In this document: positions 17,714 through 26,365 of the stretch, piece after piece
Numbering within the stretch: position 1 is the stretch's first letter
Layout of the letters: each line of letters opens with the position of its first letter
Assembly (NCBI GenBank): GCA_002432805.1
Contig: DJGV01000008.1
Coordinates: 1-64,000 of the forward strand
Direction: 5' to 3'
Origin: Fervidobacterium sp. UBA5837
GTDB lineage: Bacteria > Thermotogota > Thermotogae > Thermotogales > Fervidobacteriaceae
Length of the DNA stretch: 64,000 nt
Program-made: the position numbers and the translations under genes
The notes under the pieces: model-generated
What the model saw: only the letters and a program-made list of their open reading frames with translations
Database searches by the model: none
What the model was told of the DNA's origin: nothing

Positions 17714-18530
17714 GTTGAAAAGCAGCCAAGTAGTTGCAGTTATGAGTGGAAAAGGTGGTGTAGGAAAGACTCTCATTGCAACAAATATGGCAGCTACCAT
17801 TGCAGATACTGGTAGAAAAGTATTGGTTTTGGATGCAGATATTGGTTTCACAAATGCAGATATATTGCTCAGTGCATTTCCCAAATTCAGTATAAAGGAC
17901 TTTGTCAATCGTGCCTGTTCCATAGACGACCTCGTAACGCATACGAACTACGGAGTGGATTTAGTTTCTCTTGGTGGTGATGTTTCAGATATTCTAACTG
18001 TCAGTGAATTGGTACTCAAAGATTTTACTACTCATTTCTTGAAACTGCTTGATAACTACGAGATAGTTGTAATGGATATGCCTCCGGGCTTTTCAGAGGC
18101 TTACATGCCTTTTTTGGCGCTTGCCGATGATTTCATAATAATGAGTACTGTCGAACCGACTTCTATCGTGAACATGTATACGATCGTTAAATTACTCAGT
18201 ATTAAAGGAATCGGTGGAGAGAGCATACATTTGGTTGCAAACATGGTTCAAGATGTCAAGGAAGCAACGAAATTGATGTCCAGATTTTCAGAAGTCGTTG
18301 AGAGATTTGTGAACAATAAAGTGAGCTCGGTGACGATAATAAAGGACCATCCTTTGGTTGAAAGGAGTATTCATGATAGAGAATTGTTCGTGAAAAAATA
18401 TAGGAACATCCAGCCATCTTTTTCAGTGACACGATTAGTCTCTATATTACTCAAGACATCAAACAATCCTAAAGATCAAGAACGCGCACTGGAAAAGTTT
18501 TTAAATCTATTTAGAGGTGTAGCTCGATGA
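17694..18530 (+). CDS. flhG: MinD/ParA-family ATPase FlhG (FleN), flagellar number regulator
   Basis: A deviant-Walker ATPase with KGGVGKT near residue 18, switch I DADIGFTNADILL and switch II MDMPPG. The N-terminus reads MQDQASKLK, matching the DQAxxLR-type motif that in FlhG proteins activates the FlhF GTPase, which fits the adjacent flhF. I chose ATG 17694 because GAGAGGTGC lies just upstream; the frame is open 33 bases further. The length is 278 residues. It overlaps the next PilZ gene by four bases. Confidence 0.93.
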   Translation: MQDQASKLKSSQVVAVMSGKGGVGKTLIATNMAATIADTGRKVLVLDADIGFTNADILLSAFPKFSIKDFVNRACSIDDLVTHTNYGVDLVSLGGDVSDILTVSELVLKDFTTHFLKLLDNYEIVVMDMPPGFSEAYMPFLALADDFIIMSTVEPTSIVNMYTIVKLLSIKGIGGESIHLVANMVQDVKEATKLMSRFSEVVERFVNNKVSSVTIIKDHPLVERSIHDRELFVKKYRNIQPSFSVTRLVSILLKTSNNPKDQERALEKFLNLFRGVAR

Positions 18531-19075
18531 CCTTAGAAGAGTACGTCAACGTTAATTTGAAAAACATAATCGTACGGGGATTTGGAAGAGATGCAGAATA
18601 CACGGTAAAACTCAGGGAAATAAGAGGGCGACAATTCAAAGTTGCGTTCGTTGTTCGTGCAGATATCCCCCAATTGCTTAGAATAGATATACCTATCGAA
18701 GGAGTTGTGCTGACATTGATAGGTAATTTCGTTGAAAAGGATGAAGAGGATTATGTATATTTGATTTTCGATAAAGCTGGTATTCTCCAAAGAAGGGCAA
18801 AACCAAGATATGCATCATTCCAAAAATGCAAAATCTTTGGTTTCAAATCTGTTATATTGGACGTATCAGAAAATGGTTTTCAAGCAATTTCTGAGTACAA
18901 GCCTAGTTTACGAGAGAGTATCGAGATTGATCTGTTGGGTAATTTGGAAAAGGGTACAGTAATGTGGGCGGTTGAAGAGGAAGAATGCTACAGATTCGGT
19001 GCTTATATAGAGTCTCCATCGGAAAATTGGAAAGATATTTATGAAAAATATTATAGCATGGGGGAAAAGTTGTAA
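18527..19075 (+). CDS. PilZ-domain protein, probable c-di-GMP effector
   Basis: A 182-residue protein whose C-terminal half shows the c-di-GMP-binding PilZ signature: RxxxR at residues 90-94 (R-AKP-R) and DxSxxG at 112-117 (DVSENG). The N-terminal 85 residues are beta-rich, as in YcgR-type N-domains, but diverged. Overlaps of four bases with flhG and one base with the next ycgR-like gene tie it to the flagellar operon, so a role in tuning motility by c-di-GMP is likely. Confidence 0.78.
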   Translation: MTLEEYVNVNLKNIIVRGFGRDAEYTVKLREIRGRQFKVAFVVRADIPQLLRIDIPIEGVVLTLIGNFVEKDEEDYVYLIFDKAGILQRRAKPRYASFQKCKIFGFKSVILDVSENGFQAISEYKPSLRESIEIDLLGNLEKGTVMWAVEEEECYRFGAYIESPSENWKDIYEKYYSMGEKL

Positions 19076-19746
19076 TGGCCTACATTGAACTCGTCGATTC
19101 TGCAAAATCTTTGAAAATAGGACTCCCTGCAGTTGTAAATATCATATTTGTGAAGGAATTGGAGGGTTCTTACAAAAGCAATGTTGTAGACATAGATCTT
19201 GAGAGAATGATCCTTTTCCTATCTATACCTTCTTTGAAAGGAAAGTTCATTCCAATACCAAAAGGTGTAAGGATGACTGTAAGTCTTTTCGATAGATCTT
19301 CCATATATGAGTTTGATACTGTATCACTCGGCGTTACTAAGATGGATAATGTGTATGTCATTCCTGTTCCATTTCCCGAATTGGTTCGGCGCACTGAACG
19401 AAGAAAATTCGTGCGTGTTCAAATTTTCTTAGATGGAAGGTTGTACACAACTTCTGAAGAAAATGCAGAATCCTTCCCTTTTACAACTAGAAACATAAGC
19501 GCTGGTGGGATGATGATTACAACAAAGAAGTACCTTAATGTCGATGATATAATATACATTGATCTAACGTTAAGTGAAGACTTATCTTTCGATAAGCAGA
19601 AATCAAGGGTAGCGAGACAAGATGAAAAGTTGGAAGATGGGTTTGTATATGGTCTACAATTTCTTGATTTATCTTCAGCTTTCGAGACAAGATTGGTCAA
19701 ATTCATATTCCAGAAGGAATTGAAGATGAGAAGTATGAAAAAATAG
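19075..19746 (+). CDS. YcgR-like flagellar brake protein (PilZN and PilZ domains)
   Basis: A 223-residue protein with an N-terminal YcgR-type beta domain (about 1-100) and a C-terminal PilZ domain. The motif RxxxR is at 110-114 (RKFVR) and NxSxxG at 140-145 (NISAGG). In other bacteria such proteins bind c-di-GMP and slow the motor. The ATG overlaps the TAA of the preceding gene (TAATG). Two adjacent PilZ genes suggest either a duplicated sensor or two outputs. Confidence 0.85.
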   Translation: MAYIELVDSAKSLKIGLPAVVNIIFVKELEGSYKSNVVDIDLERMILFLSIPSLKGKFIPIPKGVRMTVSLFDRSSIYEFDTVSLGVTKMDNVYVIPVPFPELVRRTERRKFVRVQIFLDGRLYTTSEENAESFPFTTRNISAGGMMITTKKYLNVDDIIYIDLTLSEDLSFDKQKSRVARQDEKLEDGFVYGLQFLDLSSAFETRLVKFIFQKELKMRSMKK

Positions 19747-19823
19747 AAACATTCAGAGAAGATATGACATCATACAATATTAAATATCACTTGGTTATTT
19801 AGTCAAAGATAGGAGGCAACTAA

Positions 19824-20438
19824 ATGTTAGAAAAACTGGGGGAAAAGCAACTTGATGCGATAAAAGAAGTGGGTAATATTGGTACCGGAAATGCCGCAAC
19901 TGCTTTGTCAATGATGTTAGATAAAAAAGTTGATATATCTGTTCCACAAGTAAAGGTGATACCAATATCAAAGATACCGTTTCTCTTTGATGAACCAGAA
20001 GAAGTTGTCTGTGCTGTAAAGATGGGTTTGAGAGAGGAAATGACGGGTGAGATATTGCTGATTTTTGAAGCACAAACAGTTAAGATAATCGCTAAAGCAC
20101 TGACTGGAATTGAAATAAGTGATATAACGGTATTAGATGACTTTACAAGTTCGATGTTAAAAGAAATTGGAAATATCATGTGTGGTTCCTACGTGACATC
20201 ACTTGCTGCTTTCACGAATTTATTCATCAATCCAGAACCACCTGAGCTGACAACAGATATGATAAGCGCCATAATGTCTGAAATTTCCATCCCCATGGCA
20301 ATGGCGGGTGAAGAGAACATAATGTTGATAGAAACAAAAATACAGATCGAAGGCGTCGATGAGGAATTAACTGGATATCTTCTTCTCGTTCCTTCAGTGG
20401 AGTCTCTAGATAAACTTCTAAGAGCTTTGGGGATGTGA
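19824..20438 (+). CDS. cheC: CheY-P phosphatase CheC
   Basis: Removes phosphate from CheY-P in chemotactic adaptation. Both pseudo-repeated active-site helices are present: DAIKEVGNIGTGNAATALS at 10-28 and a second EIGNIMCGSYVTSLA helix near 112-130, each with the ExxN pair. The length of 204 residues fits CheC. RBS AGGAGGC. It is followed seven bases later by its partner cheD. Confidence 0.95.
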   Translation: MLEKLGEKQLDAIKEVGNIGTGNAATALSMMLDKKVDISVPQVKVIPISKIPFLFDEPEEVVCAVKMGLREEMTGEILLIFEAQTVKIIAKALTGIEISDITVLDDFTSSMLKEIGNIMCGSYVTSLAAFTNLFINPEPPELTTDMISAIMSEISIPMAMAGEENIMLIETKIQIEGVDEELTGYLLLVPSVESLDKLLRALGM

Positions 20439-20444
20439 TATTCG

Positions 20445-20924
20445 ATGAAGAAGAAAGTCATAATTGGTATTGGAGAATGGGCTGTAGAAAAAAATCCTGG
20501 CATATTGGTTACATTAGGTCTGGGTTCATGCGTGGGTGTCTGCATCAGAGATCCAGTTGCGAGAATAGGTGGAATGGTACACGTAATGCTTCCCGATAGT
20601 GGTGGTAAAGTTACAAATACACCCGGTAAATTTGCCGATAGTGGGATTGATTTAGTTATAGAAGAATTACTAAAAATGGGGGGTCAAAGGAGCAGATTAG
20701 AGGCAAAAATAGCCGGCGGTGCTTCAATGTTCCAGTCGGCTATGGATATAGGTAACAGAAATATAGAGGCCGTTCTGAAATCGCTTGAGAGAAATAGTAT
20801 AAAGCTTTTAGCTAAAGATGTTGGGGGAAATAAAGCAAGAAGTATAGAATATGATATAGAAAGTGGGAAGCTGTTGATTAGAAGGGTTAAAACAGGTGAC
20901 GCTGTGGAGGTAAGTGAGATTTGA
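20445..20924 (+). CDS. cheD: Chemoreceptor glutamine deamidase CheD
   Basis: Deamidates receptor glutamines and binds CheC. The catalytic Cys lies in GLGSCVGVCI near residue 27 and the His in GGMVHVMLP near 45. The length of 159 residues is normal. The two chemoreceptors in this window are possible substrates. The stop overlaps fliA. Confidence 0.95.
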   Translation: MKKKVIIGIGEWAVEKNPGILVTLGLGSCVGVCIRDPVARIGGMVHVMLPDSGGKVTNTPGKFADSGIDLVIEELLKMGGQRSRLEAKIAGGASMFQSAMDIGNRNIEAVLKSLERNSIKLLAKDVGGNKARSIEYDIESGKLLIRRVKTGDAVEVSEI

Positions 20925-21613
20925 TCGTAGATAAGGATGAGATCGTTAAAGAGTACTTGCCATTAGTCGCAAAGTTAGCACGAGAGATTAAATCTAATCT
21001 TCCAAATAATATAGAAGTTGATGACCTAATTCAAGAAGGGGTAATCGCACTTATTCAATCAGTTGATCGATACAATCCTCGTTATGGAACAACTTTTAAA
21101 ACGTATGCTTATACTAGAATTAAAGGTTCAATGATCGATTATCTTAGAAGGCTCGACTACTTGCCAAAGAATGTAAGACAAGATATCAAGAGACTGGATA
21201 AGGAACTATTCGATTTCTACGAAAAAAATCAGAGACTTCCATCGTACGATGAACTAGCCAAGATGATGAACTTAAGTGTTGAAGGAGTTAAGGAATTGTA
21301 CAACGATCTAATATTGAAGCAATATTTAAACCTTGATCAGTACATCTTCGATGTTGATAATGATGGGTTCGTAGAGGTTCAAATAGAAAGCGATGATAAT
21401 GTCAAAGAAAAGGCTTGGAAGTCTATACTTTACGAAAGGCTAAAAGAGGCGATAAGTAAGTTGAATGAAAAGGAACAGATGGTGCTTAGCTTGAGATTCG
21501 AATATGATCTTTCGCTTAAAGAGATCGCCAAAATATTAGATGTAACGGATTCAAGGGTTTCTCAGATATTGAGTGTGATTTTTGTTAAACTCCGAAAGTA
21601 CATGGAGGAGTGA
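20921..21613 (+). CDS. fliA: RNA polymerase sigma factor for flagellar genes (FliA/sigma-28)
   Basis: A sigma-70 family factor of the FliA class, 230 residues. Region 2 includes IEVDDLIQEGVIALIQSVDRYNP and FKTYAYTRIKGSMIDYLR, region 3 follows, and region 4 is LNEKEQMVLSLRFEYDLSLKEIA with a helix-turn-helix. The start is TTG 20921 in a TTGA overlap with the cheD stop. Late flagellar and chemotaxis genes are the expected targets; a possible target promoter is noted before the chemoreceptor at 59715. Confidence 0.94.
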   Translation: MIVDKDEIVKEYLPLVAKLAREIKSNLPNNIEVDDLIQEGVIALIQSVDRYNPRYGTTFKTYAYTRIKGSMIDYLRRLDYLPKNVRQDIKRLDKELFDFYEKNQRLPSYDELAKMMNLSVEGVKELYNDLILKQYLNLDQYIFDVDNDGFVEVQIESDDNVKEKAWKSILYERLKEAISKLNEKEQMVLSLRFEYDLSLKEIAKILDVTDSRVSQILSVIFVKLRKYMEE

Positions 21614-21618
21614 TTATT

Positions 21619-21939
21619 ATGGCAGAGCCGCTTAGTCCTATTCAAAATCAAACAATAGTCATGAAGGTGGGCCATGAAAGTTCTCATCTTTCAAGCCTTC
21701 AACAATACGCAACTATAGCTGCATCAATGAACAGTGCGCAGAATGTTGTGAAAAGAGCGGAACGCGAGGCCTCTTCTACTACAAAGGTCCAGCCTTCTGA
21801 TCAAAAGAAGACGAAAACAGCTACGGAAGGAGAAAGCCAAGGCTCTTATTATGCTTCATCACAATCAAGTAACAAGGAAAAATCACCAAATAGTAAAATA
21901 GAAGAAGAAAATGCACATATTTTGGATGTGAGAGTGTGA
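21619..21939 (+). CDS. Unrecognised 106-residue protein of the flagellar operon
   Basis: A hydrophilic protein rich in Ser, Gln, Lys and Glu, with a low-complexity, probably disordered C-terminal half after residue 50. No domain is recognised. I chose ATG 21619 because GGAGGAGTGATT lies just before it; GTG 21610 is also in frame but lies inside that site. It sits between fliA and two other unknown genes with start/stop overlap, so it is probably a lineage-specific flagellar accessory. Confidence 0.7.
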   Translation: MAEPLSPIQNQTIVMKVGHESSHLSSLQQYATIAASMNSAQNVVKRAEREASSTTKVQPSDQKKTKTATEGESQGSYYASSQSSNKEKSPNSKIEEENAHILDVRV

Positions 21940-22424
21940 TTGGATATCTTAGTGTATTGAATATTCAAAACAAACACATAGGTGGGATTCTCGTTGTTAA
22001 TGATCTCGGAATTCCAGTAGAATTCAAGTATTCAGAACCAGTTACTCCAACCAAATTGCAAGAAATTATATATGGTAGCTCTCTTGAATATTATTTACAT
22101 ACGGAAATCATTGCAAAAGGTTTGATGCAAAAGGTTGAAAATAGGCCCGAGTTCATATTGACTCAGGATTCATCTCTTTTATTTGATAGAAACATAGTTT
22201 CAGTTACTTTGTTGCCACAGAGCGTACCTGAGAAGAAAGAGGGTAGTGAAGCGATTGTACCCCTGAACAATAACAGTATTCGAATTACATTTCAAGAGAA
22301 TACAAAGGTTGAAGATACGATTGTTTCAAAGATTATAGATTTTGCATCAAGAATGGATATCTTCGAACCATTTGATAGAGTTGAAAAGGCACTTGAATAC
22401 ATATGCGATTCGCAAGAGAAATAA
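21936..22424 (+). CDS. Unrecognised 162-residue protein of the flagellar operon
   Basis: The start is GTG 21936 overlapping the previous stop (GTGA). The protein has a mixed alpha/beta pattern (IGYLSVLNIQNKHIGGILVVND at the start) and no signal peptide or membrane helix. I do not recognise the family. It overlaps the next gene by 22 bases. Context suggests a cytosolic flagellar or chemotaxis role, unproven. Confidence 0.72.
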   Translation: MIGYLSVLNIQNKHIGGILVVNDLGIPVEFKYSEPVTPTKLQEIIYGSSLEYYLHTEIIAKGLMQKVENRPEFILTQDSSLLFDRNIVSVTLLPQSVPEKKEGSEAIVPLNNNSIRITFQENTKVEDTIVSKIIDFASRMDIFEPFDRVEKALEYICDSQEK

Positions 22425-23206
22425 TAGATACACTAAAAATCGAACTTGGTTTTCTTAAATTTAGATCAGTAGAATTAAACGTCGATAACAGGATATCTTC
22501 CAGCAAAGTAATCATGGACACTTTTTTTGACGGGTTTGGACAATTTGACTGTTCTATTCAAGGCTTCAACTTGAGTGGTGAATTAACTGTAAATCTGTTG
22601 CCGTTGGATAATTTGTCCTTAGTTGTAGATGATTTGGCCTGCTGTTATATTGAACCTGCAAGTATTGTCGATGAAACTCCTGTAAGTTTCGAATATTCTG
22701 ATTTGGTAAGAGAAAAACACTTTGGTGAAGAATTCAATGTTAATTTCTTGGAGCTTGAAACGATTATTGATGAAATGGTAGAAGTGACAATTATGAAAGA
22801 TGTTGAAATGTTAAAAGCAACACCTCGTACTTTCGCAATAAGTGTCGATAAGAGTTCCACGAAAATAATCACTTTCAAAGGGTTAAATATCAAAAAGGCT
22901 GTTATCAACGATAAGTCTGTTCCTTCCTTTGTTTTCTCTTCTGTTTTTCTCCCATCGAAGTATGTGCAAAAGGAAAAGTTGTATGAAGTGCTGAGAAGAT
23001 TGAGAACTCAGTACGATATAAATATCATAAAATTCTTTGGTTATTACGAAAGAATACCGCTCGAAATGGTTAAAAGGATGAAAGTGCTATCCAATCACTC
23101 GTTGATGATTGAGTTTGACATGAACAAAAAGATGTCAAATAGACATATTTTGAAAGATATTCTTGTCTTTGAATATGATGACAAGTACATTTATCAAGTA
23201 GTCTAA
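22403..23206 (+). CDS. Unrecognised 267-residue protein at the end of the flagellar operon
   Basis: The start is ATG 22403 within the end of the previous gene. The protein is soluble and charged, with alternating strands and helices and a basic C-terminal third (EVLRRLRTQYDINIIKFFGYYER). No motif is recognised. It is the last gene before a gap of 194 bases and the rnf operon; no clear terminator is seen after it. Confidence 0.72.
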   Translation: MRFAREIIDTLKIELGFLKFRSVELNVDNRISSSKVIMDTFFDGFGQFDCSIQGFNLSGELTVNLLPLDNLSLVVDDLACCYIEPASIVDETPVSFEYSDLVREKHFGEEFNVNFLELETIIDEMVEVTIMKDVEMLKATPRTFAISVDKSSTKIITFKGLNIKKAVINDKSVPSFVFSSVFLPSKYVQKEKLYEVLRRLRTQYDINIIKFFGYYERIPLEMVKRMKVLSNHSLMIEFDMNKKMSNRHILKDILVFEYDDKYIYQVV

Positions 23207-23279
23207 CATATTCTGCCAATGGTCAGGCTATTTTCAATTTATTGCGTTATAATTCATTATAATTCGCGTATTCTTTATC

Positions 23280-23307
23280 TTGATTTTTTCTGCGGTAATA
23301 CTATACT
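23280..23307 (+). promoter_or_regulatory. Candidate promoter of the rnf operon
   Basis: TTGATT (23280-23285) and TATACT (23302-23307) are spaced by 16 bases, 93 bases before rnfC. An upstream direct repeat of TTATAATTC (23247 and 23256 region) offers alternative -10 sites. Confidence 0.4.
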
Positions 23308-23400
23308 GTTATTATGAATGTTACAATCTAATCTTTCACATGTGCAATCATCTACATGTTTGATTTTCTGCAAATCTTTCTCTTACGGGAGGTGTGGTAA

Positions 23401-24708
23401 GTGACGTTGCTTTCGTTCAAAGGAGGGGTACACCCACCAGAAAAGAAGTTGACGAAGAATGCGGAGATTAAAACTGCTCCTCTTCCTCAAAAGGTTGTCG
23501 TTTTCATGCTTCAGCATGCGGGTGCGCCGGCAAAACCGATCGTTCAAGTTGGTCAGCAGGTGAAAACAGGACAAGTGATAGGGGAACCACAAGGTACAAT
23601 TTCCGCTTATGTACACTCTCCAATAACAGGAACGGTGACGAGTGTATCAAAAATTAATAGTCCTGTTCATGGTATGGCCGTAGAAGCAATCACTATAGAA
23701 CGCAGTAGCGATGACGATTGGGAACTTTTACCTGCTGTTGATTATGAAAGAGCTTCTCGAGAAGAACTTCTCGATGTTGTGAAAAAGGCTGGTATAGTTG
23801 GTCTCGGGGGTGCTATGTTTCCAACGCATGTGAAGTTTGCTCCTCCTAAACCGGTTGATACCCTTATAATCAACGGTGCTGAGTGTGAGCCTTACCTTAC
23901 GATTGATCATCGCGTGATGCTCGAGAGAAGCGACGAAATATTGCTGGGCATCGAAATAACAAAGAAGATACTTGGCGTCAAGTCTGTATACATAGGGATC
24001 GAGTACAACAAGAAAGACGCGATAGACCTGCTTGAAAAGAAATGGGCAGGCAAAGTGCAAGTCGTTCCACTGAGGACAAAATATCCACAAGGTGCAGAAA
24101 AACAACTCATAAATGCTATTACGGGTAAAGAAGTACCAAGTGGTGGATTACCTTCTGACATAGGCATCGTCGTGCAGAATGTAAGTACGATGCTTGCGAT
24201 TAAACAGGCTATCGTTGACAGGAAACCTTTGATCGAACGTGGTATGACTCTATCCGGTGAGTGTGTGAAAGAAAATGGAAATTGGTGGGTTAGGATAGGA
24301 ACACCGATTTCTTGGATAATAGAGAACTTGGGTAAAGGATTTGTGGAAGGTATCGAGGAAGTCAAGGTACTTATGGGTGGTCCAATGATGGGCATTCCAG
24401 TTTCATCACTCGATACGCCACTTTTGAAAGGCAACAACGGTATAACAGTTATACAAGAACAAGAGAGGATTTCAACGAATTGTATAAGATGTTCTTATTG
24501 TGTCTTTGCTTGTCCGATGAATTTGCAACCTTATCTGCTTGATTTACTTTCTAGAAAGAAAAGGTACGATGAAGCTGCAGCCATTGGTCTGCTCGACTGT
24601 ATCGAGTGTGGTTCATGTTCGTATAGCTGCCCAGCTAACGTCGAACATGTAAAATCAATCAAACTTGCTAAGAAGGTTTACAAGGCACTGAGAGGTGGTA
24701 AGAAATGA
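23401..24708 (+). CDS. rnfC: Ion-translocating oxidoreductase complex subunit RnfC
   Basis: The NADH-side subunit of the membrane ferredoxin:NAD oxidoreductase. The N-terminal biotin-lipoyl-like fold is followed by a flavin/NADH-binding segment with GLGGAMFPTHVK near residue 135, an SLBB-like domain, and two [4Fe-4S] clusters near the C-terminus (CIRCSYCVFACP and CIECGSCSYSCP). The length of 435 residues is normal, without the long tail of enterobacterial RnfC. The start is GTG 23401 after GGGAGGTGTGGTAA. It overlaps rnfD by ATGA. Confidence 0.95.
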   Translation: MTLLSFKGGVHPPEKKLTKNAEIKTAPLPQKVVVFMLQHAGAPAKPIVQVGQQVKTGQVIGEPQGTISAYVHSPITGTVTSVSKINSPVHGMAVEAITIERSSDDDWELLPAVDYERASREELLDVVKKAGIVGLGGAMFPTHVKFAPPKPVDTLIINGAECEPYLTIDHRVMLERSDEILLGIEITKKILGVKSVYIGIEYNKKDAIDLLEKKWAGKVQVVPLRTKYPQGAEKQLINAITGKEVPSGGLPSDIGIVVQNVSTMLAIKQAIVDRKPLIERGMTLSGECVKENGNWWVRIGTPISWIIENLGKGFVEGIEEVKVLMGGPMMGIPVSSLDTPLLKGNNGITVIQEQERISTNCIRCSYCVFACPMNLQPYLLDLLSRKKRYDEAAAIGLLDCIECGSCSYSCPANVEHVKSIKLAKKVYKALRGGKK

Positions 24709-25679
24709 AGTTACTAACAACTTCTGCACCACACGTTAGGACTCAAGATTCAACACGTAAGATAATGATAGATGTGTTAATTGCTTTGATTCCTGCAGTT
24801 ATAGCTTCAACGTACTTTTTCGGATTGTATGCACTTATACTTGCCATAATTGGTGTAGTAAGTGCAGAATTAGTTGAATTATTCATAATGCGTGTTTTAA
24901 AAAAGGATAAGGAATTCGTTCCAAATGGCAGTGCAGCGGTTACCGGATTACTTTTGGCACTGAATGTCAGCGTTGCTACACCGTGGTGGGTACTTCTCAT
25001 AGGAGTCTTTTTTGCAATTGCAATTGTAAAACATGTATTCGGTGGTTTGGGTCAAAATACGTTCAACCCTGCTTTAGCAGGTAGGGTTTTTTTACTCGTC
25101 TCTTTTCCAAGTGCAATGACAACTTGGTATAGTCCGATCAACAAGTTTTTCGGGGTGTATCCTGCTGATATTCAGACAACTGCAACGCCGCTCGCTGTAT
25201 TGAAATTGCAAGGATTCGAATCTGCGAAAAGCTTTTCCTATATAGATTTGTTCTTTGGCAATCGCGGTGGCTCTTTGGGTGAGACAAGTATTATTCTACT
25301 TTTGCTAGGTTTTTCATACCTTGTTGTGAGAGGTAGAATAAAGGTAATGGTTCCTGCTAGTTATATTGGAAGTGTTCTTCTGTTCTCATGGATCTTCTAC
25401 ATGGTGGATCCTTCAAAGTATGGTAGTCCATTATTCCATGTATTAACTGGAGGGCTCATGCTTGGTGCACTATTCATGGCAACAGACATGGTAACCTCTC
25501 CAATGACAATAAAAGGCCAAGCTATCTTTGGCGTAGGTTGCGGATTATTAACGATGGTAATAAGATATTTTGGTGGATATCCAGAAGGTGTCTCCCTCTC
25601 TATAATCATAATGAATGCCCTTGTACCGTTGATAGATAGGTATACACAGCCGAGAATATTTGGGAGGCGAGTTGCATGA
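24705..25679 (+). CDS. rnfD: Rnf complex membrane subunit RnfD
   Basis: An integral membrane subunit with about nine to ten helices. The TTATPLAVL stretch near residue 163 fits the covalent FMN-Thr site of RnfD/NqrB, and GQNTFNPALAGRVF is a family hallmark. The length is 324 residues. It is coupled to rnfC and rnfG by four-base overlaps. Confidence 0.94.
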   Translation: MKLLTTSAPHVRTQDSTRKIMIDVLIALIPAVIASTYFFGLYALILAIIGVVSAELVELFIMRVLKKDKEFVPNGSAAVTGLLLALNVSVATPWWVLLIGVFFAIAIVKHVFGGLGQNTFNPALAGRVFLLVSFPSAMTTWYSPINKFFGVYPADIQTTATPLAVLKLQGFESAKSFSYIDLFFGNRGGSLGETSIILLLLGFSYLVVRGRIKVMVPASYIGSVLLFSWIFYMVDPSKYGSPLFHVLTGGLMLGALFMATDMVTSPMTIKGQAIFGVGCGLLTMVIRYFGGYPEGVSLSIIIMNALVPLIDRYTQPRIFGRRVA

Positions 25680-26365
25680 ACAAAGAGATGCTCAAGACCA
25701 GTTTAATATTGATGATCTACACACTTGCTGCAGGAATTGCCCTTTCTCTCGTCTATACTATTACTGAAGATAAAATCGGGAATGCTGAACTTGAAAACAC
25801 AATAACTGCAATGAAGTACGTGCTAACGGATGGGAACGGTAATCAAGTTATTTCAAGTGAGGAAATTGAAAAAACAGTTTCTGAAAAAAGTAGTGAGATG
25901 GGTAACGTCCTTTACACCGATAATATCGGAACAATAAATTCCCCCGTGTACGAATTTGCAAGTGGTGAGACGAAATACTACGTAGTGACAGGTTACGCTC
26001 CTGGATACGGTGGAAACGTGATCACAATGGCTTCTTTCAAGTATGAAAATGGTGAATTATCACTATACGCCATAAAAGTATTGGATTATTCACAAGAAAC
26101 CCCAGGACTTGGTGCAAAGATAGCTGATGAGAATATTCAAAAGAGATTTTACCCAATACCTGAAAATGGCTTACGCAATGGAATAAAAGTCGATAAGGAT
26201 GCAGGAAAGCAGGCGTTGAATCCGGAAGATGCAAAAAGCCAAGGCGTAGTAAAGGTCTCGGATGTGATGACCGGTGCAACGATTACCCCAAGGGCAGTGA
26301 GCAATTCGTTGAATGCCATGTACAACTATCTTAAGAAAGAGTACCTCCAAGGGGGTGCAAACTGA
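25676..26365 (+). CDS. rnfG: Rnf complex flavoprotein subunit RnfG
   Basis: A single N-terminal membrane anchor (about 8-28) is followed by an extracytoplasmic FMN-binding domain. The TGATITPRAV motif near residue 198 carries the Thr that takes covalent FMN. PGLGAKI and related segments fit the family. The length is 229 residues. The start is ATG 25676 coupled to the rnfD stop. Confidence 0.94.
   Translation: MNKEMLKTSLILMIYTLAAGIALSLVYTITEDKIGNAELENTITAMKYVLTDGNGNQVISSEEIEKTVSEKSSEMGNVLYTDNIGTINSPVYEFASGETKYYVVTGYAPGYGGNVITMASFKYENGELSLYAIKVLDYSQETPGLGAKIADENIQKRFYPIPENGLRNGIKVDKDAGKQALNPEDAKSQGVVKVSDVMTGATITPRAVSNSLNAMYNYLKKEYLQGGAN

Noticed and set aside
23247..23268. Direct repeat TTATAATTC upstream of rnfC as an operator
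   Set aside because: It is short, AT-rich and likely by chance; one copy may simply be a -10 element.
23907..24437. A 176-codon antisense frame inside rnfC
   Set aside because: rnfC is certain from its cluster and flavin motifs; the reverse frame has no supporting signal.
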